Source of the DNA: Nonomuraea coxensis DSM 45129
GTDB taxonomy: Bacteria; Actinomycetota; Actinomycetes; Streptosporangiales; Streptosporangiaceae
Direction: 5' to 3'
Length of the DNA stretch: 64,000 nt
NCBI RefSeq assembly: GCF_019397265.1
Contig: NZ_CP068985.1
Location: 1 to 64,000 of the forward strand
This document shows, one piece after another, positions 26,430 to 35,171 of the stretch (its first letter is position 1; every line of letters starts with the position of its first letter). The position numbers were made by a program, and so were the translations under genes. The notes beneath the pieces are model-generated. The model had not been told where the DNA came from and did no database searches. It was given only the letters and a program-made list of their open reading frames with translations.

Positions 26430-26860
26430 CCGTGTCCCCCGATGTCGCGGATCTCGGGAGCGCGGGCGTCGGTGCCGAGCTTCTGGCCGACCTGCTGGAT
26501 CAGGGTGTGCATGGCGACGCTCATCAGCTCCGCGTCCACCTCCTGGGAGGCCACCACGGCGAGGTGCGTGCCGCGGCCAGCCGCCGTGATGAACAGCCAC
26601 AGCTCGGCCATCTCGATGATGACCTGGTGCACCGGCCCGCCGCTGAAGAGCTGCCCGACGCCGCGGGCGAGGCTCTGCTGGCCGGTGGCGATGGCGGCGA
26701 GGCGCTCGGCGTCCGCCCGCTGGATGGACCGGGAGCGGCTGATCACCAGGCCGTCGTCGGACAGCACGATGGCGTGCCTGGTGCCCGCGACTCGATCGAC
26801 CAGGCCGTCCAGCAGCCAGTCCAGGTCGGCGTTGGTGGCGGTGGTTCGCTGCGTCATCAT
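26426..26860 (-). CDS. Conservon roadblock/LC7 protein CvnB-like
   Basis: This 144-residue roadblock/LC7 protein (LDWLLDGLVDRVAGTRHAIVL and GVGQLFSGGPVHQVIIEMAE) probably acts as a GTPase regulator or scaffold for CvnD. It starts at ATG 26860, overlapping the kinase stop as ATGA, and ends over the start of cvnC. The four-gene order is kinase, roadblock, DUF742, GTPase. Confidence 0.9.
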   Translation of the reverse strand: MMTQRTTATNADLDWLLDGLVDRVAGTRHAIVLSDDGLVISRSRSIQRADAERLAAIATGQQSLARGVGQLFSGGPVHQVIIEMAELWLFITAAGRGTHLAVVASQEVDAELMSVAMHTLIQQVGQKLGTDARAPEIRDIGGHG

Positions 26861-29307
26861 CGATCTTCCGTCGTAGGGGAGCCGGGCTCGGGGGATCCGT
26901 TCGGCGGGTGAGGTGAGGTGTCGTCGTCGCCGCGGCGCAGGCGGGACTGCCTCTGGAAGGCGCCGATCGCGGCGCCGGATCGGGTGGGCCGGTCGCCCCA
27001 GGCCCAGAACTGCTGGTCGTCTGGTTCGTCCGGCTCCGGGGTGGCCGGTGTCCTGAGTTCCTCGGCCAGGTTGGCCTGGCGTACGCGCTGCGGCAAAGGC
27101 CGGCGGCCCGCGTGAGAGCCCGGGCCGGGCGGCGGGGGCACGGGGGAGGCCGCCACGTTCGCCAGCGCGCGGCCCCTGGTGCGGTTCGGCAGCCTGCCGT
27201 CCTCCGCGGCCGCGTCCCGCACCTCCGCCTCGTCCTGGGGACGGGGCCGGGGGCCGGTCGCCACCGGGCGGGGCTGCTCGGCGGGCGCGGCCGGCTCGGC
27301 GCTCTCCCGGGGGCGCTCCACCACCAGCGTCTCCGGCACCAGCACGATGACCCGGGCGCCGCCGAACGCCGACGGCCGCAGCTCCACCTGGAGGCCCAGG
27401 CTCGCGGAGAGCCGGGCGACGACGTACAGGCCGAGGCGTACGTCGTCGGCGTGCGTCATCACGTCGAGCTGCGGCGGGGACTTCATGAGGGCGTTGGCGG
27501 CCGCGTACTGCTCGGGCTCCATGCCGAGGCCGCGGTCCTCGATCTCGACCGCGACGCCGCGGCTGACCGGCGAGGCTCGCACCTCGACGGGCGTGAGCGG
27601 CTTGGAGAAGGCGGTGGCGTTCTCCATCAGCTCCGCGAGGACGTGGACCAGCGGCCCGACCGCGCGCTCGGCCACCCAGGGCTCGCCCTCGACGTCGATC
27701 GTGATCCGCCGGTAGTCCTGCACCTCGCCCTGCGCGGCCCGCAGGACGTCGAGCAACTGCACCGGCCGGCGCCAGCGGCGCTGCGGCTGGCCGCCGCCGA
27801 GGATCACCAGGTTCTCCTCGTAGCGGCGCAGCCGGGCGGTGAGGTGGTCCAGGTCGAACAGGCCCTCCAGCACCTCCGGGTCCTCGTGCCTGCGCTCCAG
27901 CTCGTCGAGCTTCTTGAGCTGGAGGCCGATGAGGATCTGCGTACGCCGCGCGATGCGCTGCAGCATCCGCTGGAAGCCGCGGTGCTGCTCGGCCTGCCGT
28001 ACGGCGGTGAGGACCGCGCTGCGGCTGGCCAGGTTGAGCGCCTCCCCCAGCTCGCCGAGCTCGTCGGGGGTGGGCTCGACCAGGTGGACCTCGGCGTCCA
28101 CGTCGACGTCCTCGCCGCGCTCCAGCCGCGCGACCACCTCGGGCAGGCGCTCCTGGAGCTCCTGGGCCTCCTCGCGCAGGCGGGAGATGCGCCGCCGCAG
28201 GACGGAGGTGAGCCGCCAGCTCGTGAAGATGACCAGGCCGAGCGCGAGCAGGCCCACGCTGCTGATGGTGGCGAAGACCACGAACAGCATGCGGGCGTGG
28301 CCGTAGCCGAGCTCGCGGACGTTCGCCAGCCGGAGGGTGAGGAGGTCCATCACCTGCGCGGTGACCGCGTCGGCCGACGTGCGCCAGCCCGCGGCGTCGC
28401 CGCGCACCGCCACCTGGCCGCTCGCGTCGCCGCCGGCGGCGAGGCGCGACTCCTGGGCGGTCATGGCGTTCCACGCCTGGCTCGTCATCAGCGCTCGGTG
28501 CCGCAGCTCGTCGCCGGTGAGCGCGGGCATGACCCGGGACTCCAGGAGGTGCGTACGGGTGCCGATGGCGTCGGTGACGACGGCGTAGTCGTCCTTGGTC
28601 AGCCGGCCCGTCTTCCAGCCGCGGGCCAGCACGGCGTCCTCGCGGCCGATCGCGTCGACGACCCAGAACAGGTCGATCATGATCTGCGCCCGGCTGTTCA
28701 CCTGGCCCTCGTCGGTGTGGCTGAGGGCGGTGAGCACGCCGAGGTCCGCCGCCAGGAGGCCGCTGTAGTAGTCGAACGCCTTCCTCGCGGTGGACGCGCC
28801 GGCGTCCACCGCCCGCCGCTCCGTGGCGAGGCCGGCGAGCACGCGGTCGGTGCCGGCGACGGCCTCGGCGAGCCCTTCCTGCCCGTTGGCGAAGTCCTGG
28901 CCGGTGAGGGAGCGGAAGGCGCGGACGGCCTCGTCGGTCGCCGCCCGCTGCTTGACGAGCTGGTCACGGACGTTCGGCTCGGAGCCGGCCTGCAGCTCGG
29001 CGGTGAGTCTGCGTTCCTTCTGCAGGTTGAGGAACAGGGCCGCCGCGGGCTTGCCGGCGGTCTCGGTCGCGAGGTCGAGCTGGGCCCGCTCCGCCCGCCA
29101 CTGGGACGAGAGCTGGTACATGCCCGAGGCCAGCAGCGGGGTGAAGGTCAGGCTGGGCACGAACACGATGATGAGCAGGACCGTGCGCAGAGGGAGCCGG
29201 CGCGCGCCGGAGAGCCGCCGCGGGCGAGCGCCTTCCGGCTCGTCCGAGCCGTTGCCGTCGCCTCCGGTTTTCGCTACTTTTCGCCCGTCCCTGCCTAATT
29301 CAGCCAC
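26857..29307 (-). CDS. Conservon sensor kinase CvnA-like
   Basis: This protein of about 816 residues has two transmembrane segments (LRTVLLIIVFVPSLTF and MLFVVFATISSVGLLALGLVIF) around an extracellular nitrate-sensor-like domain, then a HAMP-like region and a HATPase domain with N box ELMENATAFS. No standard H-box phosphoacceptor is visible, as in other CvnA proteins, so signalling may not use classical phosphotransfer. The C-terminal tail is Pro-rich and disordered. GTG 29307 has AGGAGAG upstream; GTG 29325 is an alternative. Confidence 0.88.
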   Translation of the reverse strand: MAELGRDGRKVAKTGGDGNGSDEPEGARPRRLSGARRLPLRTVLLIIVFVPSLTFTPLLASGMYQLSSQWRAERAQLDLATETAGKPAAALFLNLQKERRLTAELQAGSEPNVRDQLVKQRAATDEAVRAFRSLTGQDFANGQEGLAEAVAGTDRVLAGLATERRAVDAGASTARKAFDYYSGLLAADLGVLTALSHTDEGQVNSRAQIMIDLFWVVDAIGREDAVLARGWKTGRLTKDDYAVVTDAIGTRTHLLESRVMPALTGDELRHRALMTSQAWNAMTAQESRLAAGGDASGQVAVRGDAAGWRTSADAVTAQVMDLLTLRLANVRELGYGHARMLFVVFATISSVGLLALGLVIFTSWRLTSVLRRRISRLREEAQELQERLPEVVARLERGEDVDVDAEVHLVEPTPDELGELGEALNLASRSAVLTAVRQAEQHRGFQRMLQRIARRTQILIGLQLKKLDELERRHEDPEVLEGLFDLDHLTARLRRYEENLVILGGGQPQRRWRRPVQLLDVLRAAQGEVQDYRRITIDVEGEPWVAERAVGPLVHVLAELMENATAFSKPLTPVEVRASPVSRGVAVEIEDRGLGMEPEQYAAANALMKSPPQLDVMTHADDVRLGLYVVARLSASLGLQVELRPSAFGGARVIVLVPETLVVERPRESAEPAAPAEQPRPVATGPRPRPQDEAEVRDAAAEDGRLPNRTRGRALANVAASPVPPPPGPGSHAGRRPLPQRVRQANLAEELRTPATPEPDEPDDQQFWAWGDRPTRSGAAIGAFQRQSRLRRGDDDTSPHPPNGSPEPGSPTTEDR

Positions 29308-29486
29308 GTGCCGGACTCTCCTCACACTTCGGATTGGTGCTCGATCGTAGCTATGTGACAGGTGTGGCGAAAAGCCCTGCCGTAGCGGGCTCGGCGGCCT
29401 GCGTGTCCGGCCCGCGAGCCCTGTCCGGGAGCGCTAGGATCGCGGCGTTCCGCAGGTGCTCGGGGCTCCCCAAGGGAAGGGTGGGC

Positions 29487-30770
29487 GTGAGTTCGCAGAC
29501 CGAAGAGGTGCGGCCCGAATGGCCCCTGGCGCTGGACATCGCCGCTCTGCTGGAGAGCGGCTGGCGCCCTACGCCCTTCCAGCAGTTCGTGCTCAAGATC
29601 CACAGTAGGTGCAATCTCGCCTGCACCTACTGCTACATGTACGAGATGGCCGACCAGGGCTGGCGCCGCCAGCCCCGGCGCATGTCCCAGGCCACCATCG
29701 ACTCGGCCGCCGCCAGGATCGCCGAACACGCCAGGATGAACCGCCTGACCCAGGTCGAGGTGATCCTGCACGGCGGCGAACCCCTGCTCGCCGGCGCCGA
29801 CCGCATCCGCTACGCGGTCAACGCCGTCCGCGCCGCGGTCGATCCCGGCGTGACGGTGAACGTCCAGGTGCAGACCAACGGCGTGCTGCTCGACACCGCC
29901 TTCCTGGAGCTGTTCGACGAGCTCGGCATCCTCGTCGCGGTCAGCCTCGACGGCGACCGCGAGGCCAACGACCGCCACCGCCGCGGACCGGCCGGCCAGG
30001 GCAGCTTCGACCGGGTCCACACCGGGCTCACCCGGCTCGTCTCCCCCGTCTTCCGCCACCTGTTCAACGGGCTGCTGTGCACCGTCGACCTGGGGAACGA
30101 TCCAGTCGGCACCTACGAGGCGCTGCTGGCGTACGAGCCGCCCGCGGTGGACTTCCTGCTGCCGCACGGCACCTGGGAGACCCCGCCGCCGGGCCGCCCG
30201 CCGGACAGCGAGGACAGCCCCTACGGCGACTGGCTCGTCGCCGTGTTCGACCGCTGGTACCGCGCGCCGGAGCGGGAGACGCGGGTGCGCCTGTTCGACG
30301 AGATCATCCGGCTCCTGCTCGGCCGCCCCTCGCGCAGCGAGACCGTCGGGCTCTCCGCCGTCGCCGTCGTCGTGATCGAGACCGACGGCGGCATCGAGCA
30401 GGTCGACAGCCTCAAGTCGGCCTACGACGGAGCCACCCGCACGCCGCTGCACGTCGGCACCGCCGGCGCCTTCGACACAGCGCTCATGCTGCCCCCGATC
30501 GCCGCCCGGCAGATCGGCGAGCGCGCGCTGGCGCCGGAGTGCCAGGCGTGCGAGATCAGGCGGGTGTGCGGGGCCGGGCTCTACCCCCATCGCTACCGTC
30601 CCGGCACCGGGTTCGCCAACCCCAGCGTCTACTGCCGCGACCTCTTCCGGCTCATCAAGCACGTCCAGCACGCCGTGAGCGACGACCTCGCCGCCGTACG
30701 CGAGCGCCGCCTGCGCCGCCAGGCGTCCGCGCGGCTCACCGATCCGCAGAGAGGCCACTCCACGTCATGA
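29487..30770 (+). CDS. fxsB: FxsB-like radical SAM/SPASM peptide maturase
   Basis: This 427-residue enzyme has the radical SAM motif C42-x3-C46-x2-C49 (SRCNLACTYCY) after FQQFVLKIH, and a C-terminal Cys-rich region (CQACEIRRVCGAGLYPHRY and YCRDLF) for extra iron-sulphur clusters. FxsB-type enzymes link an aromatic side chain to a neighbouring residue to form small cyclophanes in ribosomal peptides. GTG 29487 follows GGAAGG by 6 nt. The stop overlaps the next start (ATGA). Its likely substrate is the short FxsA-like product at 34951-35136, on the other side of the FxsT-like gene. Confidence 0.9.
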   Translation: MSSQTEEVRPEWPLALDIAALLESGWRPTPFQQFVLKIHSRCNLACTYCYMYEMADQGWRRQPRRMSQATIDSAAARIAEHARMNRLTQVEVILHGGEPLLAGADRIRYAVNAVRAAVDPGVTVNVQVQTNGVLLDTAFLELFDELGILVAVSLDGDREANDRHRRGPAGQGSFDRVHTGLTRLVSPVFRHLFNGLLCTVDLGNDPVGTYEALLAYEPPAVDFLLPHGTWETPPPGRPPDSEDSPYGDWLVAVFDRWYRAPERETRVRLFDEIIRLLLGRPSRSETVGLSAVAVVVIETDGGIEQVDSLKSAYDGATRTPLHVGTAGAFDTALMLPPIAARQIGERALAPECQACEIRRVCGAGLYPHRYRPGTGFANPSVYCRDLFRLIKHVQHAVSDDLAAVRERRLRRQASARLTDPQRGHSTS

Positions 30771-32101
30771 GGCTGACCCCGCACCTGCTGCCCAACGAGG
30801 TGTTCGCCGAGCTCGCCTCGGGCGGGGGCGGCCGCGACGCCATCGGCCGCCTGTGGGCGGCGCAGGACAGCAAACGCCTGCTGCTCCTGCGCGGGATCCG
30901 CGACCTGGCCCCCGAGGACGTCGCCGCGCGGGTCCGGCGGGCCTACGACCTGCTCGCCGACATCCAGGAGGCCGCGCCGGAGGTCACGCGGGCGCTGCTC
31001 CGCTACCCGACCGTCGGCTCCTGGGGCCTGAGGACGCTCCAGGCCCTCGGCGGCGAGGCGCCGCCGGCCGCCTGGCAGGACCCGGCGGCCCTGGCGTCCC
31101 TGGCGGCGGCGGCGGCGATCCTGGCCGGGCGCACCGCGACCGTCGAGGTGCCCGTGCTGGACGGCGCGGTCGTGCTCCCTTCGCTGGGGCGGGCGCTGGT
31201 GCCCGTCGGGGAGCGGTTCGCCGTCGTACGGACCGGGGACGGCACGGCGGAGATCAGCGCGGGCGGGGTCATCGTTCGCGTCGGCGAAGGTCCCTCGTGG
31301 GAGGGGCTGCGCCGGATCCGGGCCGAGCACCGCGGGGTGGCGGTCGAGTTCGTCGTGGACGACGTCGATCCCGGCCGGATGCCGGGCGCGCAACGGACGG
31401 AGGAGCGGCTGAGCGAGACCGACCTGCGGCGATGGGCCATGATTCTCCAACCCGCCTGGGAGATCCTCGTCGAACGGCATCCGCTGGCGGCCGAGGAGAT
31501 CGACGCCGTGGTCACGGTGCTGACGCCGCTGATCGAGCCGGACCACGGCACCGCGAGTGCCACGTCCAAACTGGCCCTCGGCAACATCGGCATCTCGATG
31601 CAGCCGGATCCGCACTCGTTCGCGGTGACCCTGGCGCACGAGTCCCAGCACGCGAAGCTGAGCGGCCTGCTGGACCTGATCCCGCTGACGGAGCCGGACC
31701 ACGGCGGCCGCTACTACGCCCCGTGGCGGAATGATCCGCGCCCGCTGGGCGGCCTGCTTCAGGGCGCCTACGCGCACTTGGGCATCGCCGCGTTCTGGGA
31801 GGTCGAACGCCATGAGCCGCATCCGGAGGAGCTGCTGCTCCGTGCCCATACGGAGTTCACTCTGTGGCGCGACGGCACGGAGGCGGTGATCCGCACGCTG
31901 CGGGCAAGCGGTCGGCTCACCCGAGAGGGTGAGCTGTTCACCGCCGAGATGGCCGACACGGTGGCCGCGATGGGCGAGAAGGACGTGCCGGCCGAGGCCG
32001 CTCGCCGGGCACGCCGCTCGGCCGGACGGCACCTGGCCGGGTGGCGCGAGCGCAACGGCGAGCCGCCGTCCCACCCGGTGCCGTCACTCACCGACTCGTA
32101 G
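30767..32101 (+). CDS. HExxH-motif peptide-modification protein
   Basis: This 444-residue protein begins MRLTPHLLPNEVF and has HESQH at 291-295 in LAHESQHAKLSGLLDL, the signature of HExxH proteins that accompany FxsB-like maturases. Some are proposed to be alpha-ketoglutarate-dependent peptide beta-hydroxylases rather than proteases. Translational coupling to fxsB (ATGA overlap) argues for successive action on one peptide. The upstream half has no recognised catalytic motif and may bind the substrate. Confidence 0.8.
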   Translation: MRLTPHLLPNEVFAELASGGGGRDAIGRLWAAQDSKRLLLLRGIRDLAPEDVAARVRRAYDLLADIQEAAPEVTRALLRYPTVGSWGLRTLQALGGEAPPAAWQDPAALASLAAAAAILAGRTATVEVPVLDGAVVLPSLGRALVPVGERFAVVRTGDGTAEISAGGVIVRVGEGPSWEGLRRIRAEHRGVAVEFVVDDVDPGRMPGAQRTEERLSETDLRRWAMILQPAWEILVERHPLAAEEIDAVVTVLTPLIEPDHGTASATSKLALGNIGISMQPDPHSFAVTLAHESQHAKLSGLLDLIPLTEPDHGGRYYAPWRNDPRPLGGLLQGAYAHLGIAAFWEVERHEPHPEELLLRAHTEFTLWRDGTEAVIRTLRASGRLTREGELFTAEMADTVAAMGEKDVPAEAARRARRSAGRHLAGWRERNGEPPSHPVPSLTDS

Positions 32102-32123
32102 CTCCAGGGCGCCCGGCGCCGGA

Positions 32124-34667
32124 TCAGATCGGCGGCGGGTCGAAGTCGAGGTCCAGGTGCCGTTCCTCCAGGAAGGCGACGGCGTCGGGGTGTTCGAGAC
32201 CGAGCTGTTGCGCGTACCGGTCGTGAGTGTCCTCGCGCAGCCTCTCCGCCTCGGCCAGGGCTTCTGACGTGCCGAGCTGTCTGAGGTCGGCGGCGAGGTT
32301 GGCGGCGCAGGCGAGCGCCATCGGATGGCTCGGGCCGACGAGCTCCGTCAGCCGGCGGTGAGTGTCGCGGCCTCGCTCGACGGCCGCGTCGTGGTGACCG
32401 AGCGCAGCGAGGTCGCTGGCCAGGTTGGTCGCCACGGTCAGGTAGTAGTGGTGGTCGCGTCCCAGATGCCGCTCGATCTCGCCCAGGGTCTGCTCGTTGA
32501 GGGCGCGCGCTCTCTCCGGGTCCTGGCAGGTGCGGTGCAGGAGCGCCAGGTTGCCCGTGCAGGCGAGGATGTACGGGTGGTTGGTGCCGTACACCCTCGG
32601 GTAACGTGCGACGGTGTCGGCCGCCAGCTTCAGCCCTTCCTGCTCTTGGCCGTTGTTGCGCTGCACGTTGGCGAGCGACATCGCGGCGGCCAGTGTGTCG
32701 GGATGGTCGAGACCGTACCTTCGTACGTAGCGGCCGTGCACCTCGGTGCACATGTCCAGCGCCCTTTCGAGCTCGCCGAGCCGCCGCAGGGCGATGGAGA
32801 GGTCCTTGGCGGTCGAGAGGTAGGCGGGGTGCTCGCCGCCGAGGTATTCAAGGCCGTAGGCGAGAGCCTCCTCGCCCAGGTCGCTCGCTTCGGCGTAGTC
32901 GCCGGTGAGGCGGACAGAGCGGGCGAGCGCGTTCCAGTGGAGCAGGACGGTCGCCGCGCCCGCCTGGGCGTCCTGGAGCCCGATGAAAGCGATTTCGTGC
33001 AACTCTCGCGCCCGCTGGAAGCTGCCCGTGAGGCTGTAGTCCAGGCCCAGGTTGTTCTTCGCGCGCAGGGTCCGCGGGTCGTCCGGGCCGAAGGCGGCCT
33101 CATGGCGGCGTACCGATTCCTCGTCGTGCTGCAGGGCCGCGTCGAAGTCTCCTCGCGCGCGCAGATCGCCGCCGATGCCGCTGATCAGGAGCAGCAGTTC
33201 GTCGTCGCGGGTCCCCGCTTGCTGCATCTTGGAGAGAGTCTTCTGGTTGAGCTCGTAGACCTCGTTGTACTTGCCCAGCTGACGCAGGATGTTGCCCAGC
33301 TCCCGATATGCCCTGAGCACGTGGGGGTCGAGCGGGCCGGAGTCCTTCTCCCACTGGCTGATGAAGAGGTTGACGAACTCCTGGGCGTATTCGTCACCTG
33401 ACATGTACAGGTAGCGTGCCAGGTTCAGGGCGAGATCACGGACCTGCACGTCGCGGCTCTCCTGGACCCGGGAAGGCACGATGTGCCCCAGGATGCTGCT
33501 GTAACGGCCCCAGTTGACCGACTCTTCCGGGTTGCCAAGCTGGTGACCGGTCAGCAGGCGGTGGACGTCATTGAGCTGCTGAGTTCTCTCCTCGGGTTCG
33601 AGTTCGTCGCGTACGAGGGCTTGGATCAGTCGGTGCACCTGGATGGTCCGGTTGCCAGGATCGACGCGCGCGAGAGCGAAACGGCCGAGTTCTCCCACCG
33701 ACCGGCTCAGCTTGATCGGGTTGGCGAGCAGCTCGGTGAGCTGCGGGCTCAGGCCGCGGACGCGCTGGCTGAACACATCGCGCGGGATCGGCTCAGGGCC
33801 GAAGAACGCGCAGCACCGCAGCAGGTGGATGGCCTCGGGCCGCCGCTCGCTCAGCCTGCTCACCGACAGGTTCCAGGCCGCCGTCATCGAGATCGGGTAC
33901 TCCGTCGGTCTGCCCTCGTCGAGGAGCTGGGCGGTGTGCTCGTTCAGCAGCTCGATGTACTCGTCGACGCGCATGCCCGTCTCGGCCTGGAGCGCGCCGG
34001 CCTGTTCCAGCGCCAGGGGAAGATCTCCCAGCTGCTCGGCGAGCCGATCGGCGTCCTCGGGTGCGATCGCTCTGCGGACGCGCTTGCTGAGGAAGGCGAT
34101 GCTCTCCTCGCGGGTGAAGACGTCGACCGGTACGGCTTCGACGACGTCCTCCCATCGGTGATTACGGGAGGTGATGAGCACGTGGCCCGGCCCGTCCGGG
34201 ATGACGTCCCTGATCTCCTCGGGTTCGTCGGCGTTGTCGAAGATCAGCAGCCAACGGTCGTACGGCTCGCCGCGCCGCAGGGCGTCCAGCGCGGCGTTGG
34301 CGGCGTCCTCGACCCCGATCGTCGCTGCCGTCGGCAGATCGAGATGGGGGGCCAGGGTCGCCAGCGACGAGCGGATGAGCACCCGCTGGTCGGCGGAGAT
34401 CCACCACACGAGGTCGTACTCGTTGCCGTACCTGTAGGCGTACTCCACCGCCATCTGCGTCTTGCCCACCCCTCCCAGGCCGTGAAGGGCGTGGGGAAGC
34501 ACTTGGGGGAGCACGACCGTGACCTGACCGCTGGTGCCGGCGGTCATCCCGGCGCGCAGTTTCTCGAGCAGGTCTTTCCGGCCGGTGAAGTTCTTGTTCC
34601 GAGGCGGGATCTTGCCCCACACCTGGGGGGCTGACCGTCGTACTTCACTCGGGTGGGTACCGGTCAT
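32124..34667 (-). CDS. fxsT: FxsT-like NB-ARC/TPR protein
   Basis: This 847-residue protein starts with QVWGKIPPRNKNFTGR, a sequence seen at the front of Fxs-system TPR proteins. An NB-ARC NTPase follows with P-loop GLGGVGKT (63-70), LLIFDNADEPEE and a GDLPLALEQAG GxP-type motif. The C-terminal half has many tetratricopeptide repeats such as HPDTLAAAMSLANVQ. It is probably a STAND regulator that senses something and oligomerises. It is convergent with the fxsB-HExxH operon (22 bp between stops) and divergent from the candidate fxsA. Confidence 0.88.
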   Translation of the reverse strand: MTGTHPSEVRRSAPQVWGKIPPRNKNFTGRKDLLEKLRAGMTAGTSGQVTVVLPQVLPHALHGLGGVGKTQMAVEYAYRYGNEYDLVWWISADQRVLIRSSLATLAPHLDLPTAATIGVEDAANAALDALRRGEPYDRWLLIFDNADEPEEIRDVIPDGPGHVLITSRNHRWEDVVEAVPVDVFTREESIAFLSKRVRRAIAPEDADRLAEQLGDLPLALEQAGALQAETGMRVDEYIELLNEHTAQLLDEGRPTEYPISMTAAWNLSVSRLSERRPEAIHLLRCCAFFGPEPIPRDVFSQRVRGLSPQLTELLANPIKLSRSVGELGRFALARVDPGNRTIQVHRLIQALVRDELEPEERTQQLNDVHRLLTGHQLGNPEESVNWGRYSSILGHIVPSRVQESRDVQVRDLALNLARYLYMSGDEYAQEFVNLFISQWEKDSGPLDPHVLRAYRELGNILRQLGKYNEVYELNQKTLSKMQQAGTRDDELLLLISGIGGDLRARGDFDAALQHDEESVRRHEAAFGPDDPRTLRAKNNLGLDYSLTGSFQRARELHEIAFIGLQDAQAGAATVLLHWNALARSVRLTGDYAEASDLGEEALAYGLEYLGGEHPAYLSTAKDLSIALRRLGELERALDMCTEVHGRYVRRYGLDHPDTLAAAMSLANVQRNNGQEQEGLKLAADTVARYPRVYGTNHPYILACTGNLALLHRTCQDPERARALNEQTLGEIERHLGRDHHYYLTVATNLASDLAALGHHDAAVERGRDTHRRLTELVGPSHPMALACAANLAADLRQLGTSEALAEAERLREDTHDRYAQQLGLEHPDAVAFLEERHLDLDFDPPPI

Positions 34668-34950
34668 AAGGCCACCTCCGGATCGCGGATTCCAATCCCA
34701 ACGTTGAACAACGTGTCGATACAGTCAATGGCTCACCCGTACCAAGCCACTTCATATCCAACTCATCGCATAGATATAGAGCGCTAGCAAGGGCTCCTCA
34801 GCCTAGGGCAGCGGCAGGGTATTCGCGTCTCGGAACCCTGACCCTTCCCAAAGTATGGTCTGTCGAGTCGTCCCTATTACCTGAGGCGGACGCGTACCTT
34901 GTATGCTGGCCCGGAAACTGGACCAGGGTGCATCGAGCTGGGAGTCGGCC
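34668..34950. other. Divergent intergenic region, fxsT-like / fxsA-like
   Basis: This 283-bp spacer is noticeably more AT-rich than its neighbours, for example CATAGATATAGAGCG near 34768. It should hold outward promoters for the FxsT-like gene and the short FxsA-like gene. No clear operator palindrome was found. ATG 34903 lies in the fxsA frame but lacks a well-spaced ribosome site. Confidence 0.5.
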
Positions 34951-35136
34951 ATGGAGCTGCGGGAGAGCGAGCTAGCAGGTCAGCTGCTTGATTGTTCGGA
35001 TCTGTCTCTCCGTGATCTCGATGAGCTCGACGACTCTGTCTTCGCCTGGGCGATGAGAAGCCTGATGTCGCCCGACCGTCGTGACGCCGACCCTGTCGCC
35101 CGGTTCAGTAACTCGGTTCCTCTCACTGGCGATTGA
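34951..35136 (+). CDS. fxsA: FxsA-like candidate precursor peptide
   Basis: This 61-residue acidic protein is close to the FxsA pattern: a leader with SDLSLRDLDELDDSVFAWAM, then DPVARFSNSVPLTGD at the C-terminus. Classical FxsA ends in F-x-S-x-x; here Phe-Ser-Asn is followed by seven more residues. Phe-Ser-Asn still fits the aromatic-x-x pattern of three-residue cyclophanes. ATG 34951 is favoured by GGGAG 6 nt upstream; a 77-residue form from 34903 is possible. It sits between the FxsT-like gene and a STAND ATPase. The precursor role is inferred from family resemblance and position. Confidence 0.7.
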   Translation: MELRESELAGQLLDCSDLSLRDLDELDDSVFAWAMRSLMSPDRRDADPVARFSNSVPLTGD

Positions 35137-35171
35137 GACATATCTCCACAACTGGGCATAAACACCCTTTA

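Noticed and set aside
27112..29298. Long plus-strand open frame opposite the conservon kinase
   Set aside because: Low-complexity composition and no domains; it is a shadow of the kinase gene.
34951..35136. Classical FxsA with an F-x-S-x-x end
   Set aside because: The C-terminus is FSNSVPLTGD, which does not match strictly; it is reported as FxsA-like only.
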